Source: Acetobacteraceae bacterium (GTDB lineage Bacteria > Pseudomonadota > Alphaproteobacteria > Acetobacterales > Acetobacteraceae). Taken from it: a stretch of DNA of 6,365 nucleotides. This document shows positions 5,799 through 6,365 of the stretch, in pieces. The translations under genes and the position numbers were made by a program. The notes under the pieces are model-generated. The model searched no databases. It was not told the origin of the DNA and worked only from the letters and a program-made list of their open reading frames with translations. Where the stretch lies: the NCBI GenBank assembly GCA_003164305.1, contig PLSZ01000035.1, forward strand, positions 5,950 through 12,314, read 5' to 3'. The first letter of the stretch is position 1, and every line of letters begins with the position of its first letter.

Positions 5799-6365
5799 CA
5801 AAGTCGCGGTGGTAGACTACGGCAGCGGCAACCTCGCTTCGGCCTCCCGAGCCCTCATCGTCGCGGCCGAACGCGCCGGCATCGACACGGTCGTCACTGT
5901 CACCGCCGACCCTGACGCGGTCGCCGCCGCCGACCGCATCGTTCTCCCCGGCCAGGGAGCGTTCGCCGATTGCGCGCACGGCCTCCAGTCGGTGACCGGC
6001 ATGTGGCAGGCCATCGAAACCGCCACCAACGCCGGCCGTCCGTTCCTCGGCATCTGCGTCGGCATGCAACTGATGGCCGAACGCGGGCTGGAACACGCCG
6101 TCACTCCCGGCTACGGCTGGATCAAAGGCGACGTCGCCGAAATGGAGGTCCCGGGCCTGCGCCTGCCGCAAATGGGCTGGAACAGTCTGGATTTCAGGCC
6201 CGGGTCGCATCCGCTGCTGGAGGGTTTACATCCCGGCGACCATGTCTATTTCGTCCACAGCTACGCTCTGGTAGGGGGAGAGGCGTCGCAGGCGATCGCT
6301 ACCACCGACTATGGCGGGCCCGTTGTCGCGTTCGTCGCCGCCGGCAATCGCGCCGGCACGCAGTT
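5794..6365 (+). CDS. hisH: Imidazole glycerol phosphate synthase, glutaminase subunit (3' end outside the window)
   Basis: HisH is a class I glutamine amidotransferase that releases ammonia from glutamine and channels it to HisF, which makes imidazole-glycerol phosphate and AICAR. About 190 residues are present. The start MIKVAVVDYGSGNL is characteristic, PGQGAF (52-57) is the oxyanion-strand loop, and Cys88 in GICVGMQ is the nucleophile (Val replaces the more common Leu). QMGWN (126-130) and VYFVHSYA (151-158) are further HisH signatures. The window ends at GTQ, just before the expected FHPEKS segment that carries the catalytic His and Glu, so only about 20-25 residues are missing. ATG 5794 overlaps the stop of a short preceding ORF and has no Shine-Dalgarno of its own, suggesting translational coupling. 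Confidence 0.96.
   Translation, partial: MIKVAVVDYGSGNLASASRALIVAAERAGIDTVVTVTADPDAVAAADRIVLPGQGAFADCAHGLQSVTGMWQAIETATNAGRPFLGICVGMQLMAERGLEHAVTPGYGWIKGDVAEMEVPGLRLPQMGWNSLDFRPGSHPLLEGLHPGDHVYFVHSYALVGGEASQAIATTDYGGPVVAFVAAGNRAGTQ

Noticed and set aside
5635..6210. Minus-strand open frame of 191 codons opposite hisH
   Set aside because: It is antisense to hisH, which carries the catalytic Cys and other signatures.
1..6365. CRISPR array, tRNA, rRNA, insertion sequence or riboswitch
   Set aside because: I saw no regularly spaced repeats, cloverleaf, transposase motifs or known aptamer pattern.

Overview
The window looks like chromosomal DNA from a GC-rich alphaproteobacterium, most likely Rhodospirillales and possibly Acetobacteraceae. 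The support is a histidine operon in the order hisB, DUF2628 membrane protein, hisH, and a motif matching the alphaproteobacterial general-stress sigma factor EcfG (GGAAC-N16-CGTT). The genus cannot be fixed from the sequence alone.

Layout. Positions 1-558 (minus) hold part of a GT87/DUF2029 membrane glycosyltransferase gene whose start and body lie in different frames, so it is probably broken. A spacer of about 320 bases follows, containing a perfect 36-base palindrome. Positions 882-2387 (minus) encode an intact EthA-like Baeyer-Villiger flavin monooxygenase. Its leader (2388-2721) contains a perfect FNR/FixK-type box, a candidate -10 element and the 3' remnant of a HAD-family hydrolase. 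Positions 2722-4524 (minus) form a two-gene unit: a stand-alone CheB-type methylesterase and a soluble HisKA histidine kinase, preceded by the EcfG-type promoter. After a divergent spacer with a G-quadruplex motif, the plus-strand his operon runs to the right edge: hisB, a DUF2628 protein, a possible 23-codon coupling ORF, and hisH (cut by the edge).

How the parts work together. hisB and hisH are histidine-biosynthesis genes joined by ATGA stop/start overlaps, which suggests translational coupling. The cheB-like/kinase pair appears to be a stress-induced signalling module with no receiver, CheR or response regulator in view. It sits next to a truncated HAD gene and includes locally AT-rich DNA, which suggests that rearrangement or acquisition brought it beside the his operon. 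The monooxygenase may be controlled separately by an FNR/CRP-family regulator.

Most novel points: the EcfG-driven CheB/kinase pair, the FNR box in front of an oxygen-consuming enzyme, the mini-ORF with tandem repeat at the hisH start, and the long palindrome.
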